Source: JBAXTE01 sp963556065 (GTDB lineage: Bacteria; Bacteroidota; Bacteroidia; Bacteroidales; WCHB1-69). Taken from it: a stretch of 64,000 nt of DNA. Under the pieces are notes generated by a model. It made no database searches and was not told where the DNA came from. It worked only from the letters and a program-made list of their open reading frames with translations. The position numbers and the translations under genes were made by a program. The stretch spans positions 1-64,000 of the forward strand of contig CAUVYH020000026.1 of NCBI GenBank assembly GCA_963556065.3, in the 5' to 3' direction. The stretch's first letter is position 1; every line of letters starts with the position of its first letter. Shown piece by piece: positions 61,801 to 64,000 of this stretch.

Positions 61801-64000
61801 ATTAGATTCTTTACCAAATTGGTTCAAAATATTCAATATTTTCCCTTTTTCATTTTTTGAAGAATTAGAAAAAATCTCTCTCAGTAACGATGGAATATGC
61901 TCTCCTTCAGGCGAAAATTTAACCTCATAAGATTCATAAATTCGTTTAGCTTTAGCACGAATTGGAGCTAACCAACGATACCGATTATACAACATTGGCT
62001 CTGTTATAAATGAAGATATATCATTCTTTTTATTGTTTCCTAATTCAATTTCAATTAGTGAAAAAACAATAAATAATGGCATTCTTGAAAAAGGAATATT
62101 TAACTTCCTTGGATTTTGAGTAAATGTAAAGTCGTTAGCCCATTCTTTAAAAGATTTATCTTCGAAAGGCTTTACTCTATATTGGATTTGTTTTGGAGTT
62201 ATTCTAATTAAAGTATCAAAGTTTTTGGTGCAGTACTTAACTTGGTATATTTTAGGAATCGATTTGTTTTCATGAAACTCCAAAAGAACTCTAAGTTTTA
62301 ATTTTTCTTCGTTTTTAGTTGCTTCTAATCCTACTCTGAAAAAATCATCAGTACAATTTCTATTCAATATCTCATCAAAGTAGCCAAGTTCTACTTCGTT
62401 GTTATTGAACTGCGCATTAACCCAAAATTCTTTATTGTTGAGTATGTTTATCAATTTCAATATGGAAGTTTTCCCAGTACTATTTTCTCCAACAAAGAAG
62501 TTTACATCTCTTAATTCTATAACTTCCTCATCAAAACCTTTGTAATTCTTGATGTAAATCTTTTTCATGTTTGTATATGTTGTTTTAATAATTAACCATA
62601 ACTATCTATCATCTCAACTTCACCCCACTTTCTTCCGTTTGCACGTTGACAAAATCTTATGGATCGGTTTGACAGGGAACAAAAGAACGGTGGTATTTAA
62701 TATTGCAAATTTAACTAATTATTTGGATAATGCAAGATTTTGAAAAAAATTTATCAATGCAACTTATTCAGCTGAAAAACAGCCTGAATAACTTCGCACT
62801 AAACCGAGTAATCAACCGTCTGCACATCGAAGTCTCCGAAATCGACAGCATCGCCGTGATTGGTGCTGCGGCGCTGGTTTATAACCATAAGCGATTTGTA
62901 GAAGTACTTTAAGGATAACGGATGAAACTAAATGCTGTTAGGCATTTCGGAGCACGTCATTGTTCGCCCGCAATAAATTTTATTAGATACTAAACCATTG
63001 TCTTTATTCAATTTACGCGTCATTATTATTCCTTTTCTGTCGGCTCATGTATTACTTTTTTAGTGGCGATAAATTGCCCTGCGCATTGGCCGAGTAGATT
63101 TTACACTTTGTATGGCGGTGAAGGGTTGAGTTAATCGTTTTCATTTGTCTGTCTTTCCCTAGTTATCTGCCGGACAAAAATAGGGTTGAGCCCAACTACA
63201 ATAAACACTGAGATTTTTCCTTAACCTATTTGATGGAATTCTTTGTATTTTGCTTTATTACTGCGTTTATTCAGTCCAATAATGTAGTTGTCATTGTTGT
63301 TCATCCGTAATTTTTAGTCCAGCAGCAAATAAACCAAAAATCTTACATTTCTTTAATTTGCTTAATTGAAAACAAAACTTGTAATTGCCATTAGAAGTGC
63401 CTTCTATCATTTTGGCTTCAAATTCATCGATATTTTGATAAGGCTGCCTCAACAAATTTTTTATTAAACCAATTGGTTCATTTGTATCAACCATTTTGCT
63501 ATCCACAGGAATTAAAAAATAGTGCGCATATTCTTTAAAAAATGTTCCGGGTAAAACAAAAATGTATTTTTTCGTGCAAAGTACCGACACGTGGCAGCGG
63601 CTGCTTAAATCACGATTTTTCATGTAAACCTCTTCCTCAAATAACAGGATGTCTGTGTTTTCTTTCAGCTTCATATTTCGTTATTGTTTTAGTTATTTAA
63701 TGTCTGTTGGAAAAATAGTTTCCTCCAATCGGGTAAACTCGACACGTGTTTCTTCTTCACCAAAAACAAAATCCTTCGCTTTGCAAATAAAAGATTTGTA
63801 TTTTGATGATTTCAACTCAACAAGAATTTTCGATTCCATGGACATAAACATGGATAATCTTCGCCCTAACGTGCTGTCTAAATCTAATTTCATCTTTCAA
63901 CAATTAAATTGCAACCTGTTTCTTATCTATATCAACCTTTAATCCGTTCAACTTTTTTAATATTCTGTATTGTTGTAACAAAAGTTTTTAATTTTTCAGT

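Overview
The window is a chromosomal segment of a member of the Bacteroidota. Supporting signs are many secreted proteins ending in a type IX secretion (T9SS) C-terminal sorting domain, families largely confined to the phylum (DUF4831, DUF3078, the NagB/LmbE-type glucosamine-6-phosphate deaminase-like protein), promoter elements of the form TAnnTTTG (one with a correctly spaced upstream TTTG), AT-rich DNA and few clear Shine-Dalgarno sites. No rRNA, tRNA or CRISPR array was recognised.

Layout. 1-2.4 kb: the 3' part of a DEAD-box RNA helicase, cut by the window edge and frameshifted at an A9 run, then an IS630-family element with a two-frame transposase. 2.6-25.2 kb: five leftward genes for T9SS cargo, three of them giant repeat-built surface proteins (about 2577, 1346 and 1977 residues), then a 606-residue OB/chitobiase-like protein and an S1/P1-type nuclease. 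25.5-39.1 kb: an M6-like metallopeptidase with a CUB domain, a DUF4139-like protein, the membrane insertase YidC, a DUF4831 protein, a small cytoplasmic protein, a photolyase, a VOC protein, a DUF3078 outer-membrane protein and an M1 aminopeptidase.

39.2-50.3 kb is a defence island: a truncated RhuM protein, an orphan Vsr endonuclease, a three-gene ABC-3C system (REase-like effector, middle component, SMC-like ATPase), a serine recombinase, and a restriction-modification locus. That locus has a fused nuclease-methyltransferase, a full specificity subunit and an oppositely oriented silent half specificity gene. The full and silent specificity genes share an exact 20-bp inverted repeat in the same reading frame, so inversion of about 1.4 kb would swap the second target recognition domain.

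50.5-59.2 kb is mostly housekeeping: a C69 dipeptidase, a dNTP triphosphohydrolase, a GxxExxY protein embedded in 1.6 kb of degenerate intergenic word repeats (including 200-bp tandem units), the NagB/LmbE-like fusion protein and a ROK sugar kinase. 59.2-64 kb is a second accessory region: the last 141 bp of the ROK gene recur twice downstream (at 60.5 and 62.8 kb). The three copies separate leftward-reading cassettes: a YhcG/DUF1016 nuclease, an AAA ATPase plus PIN-domain nuclease pair (both with single-base frameshifts), and two small unknown genes. The best candidates for undescribed biology are this repeat-bounded cassette array and the serine-recombinase-linked invertible specificity locus.
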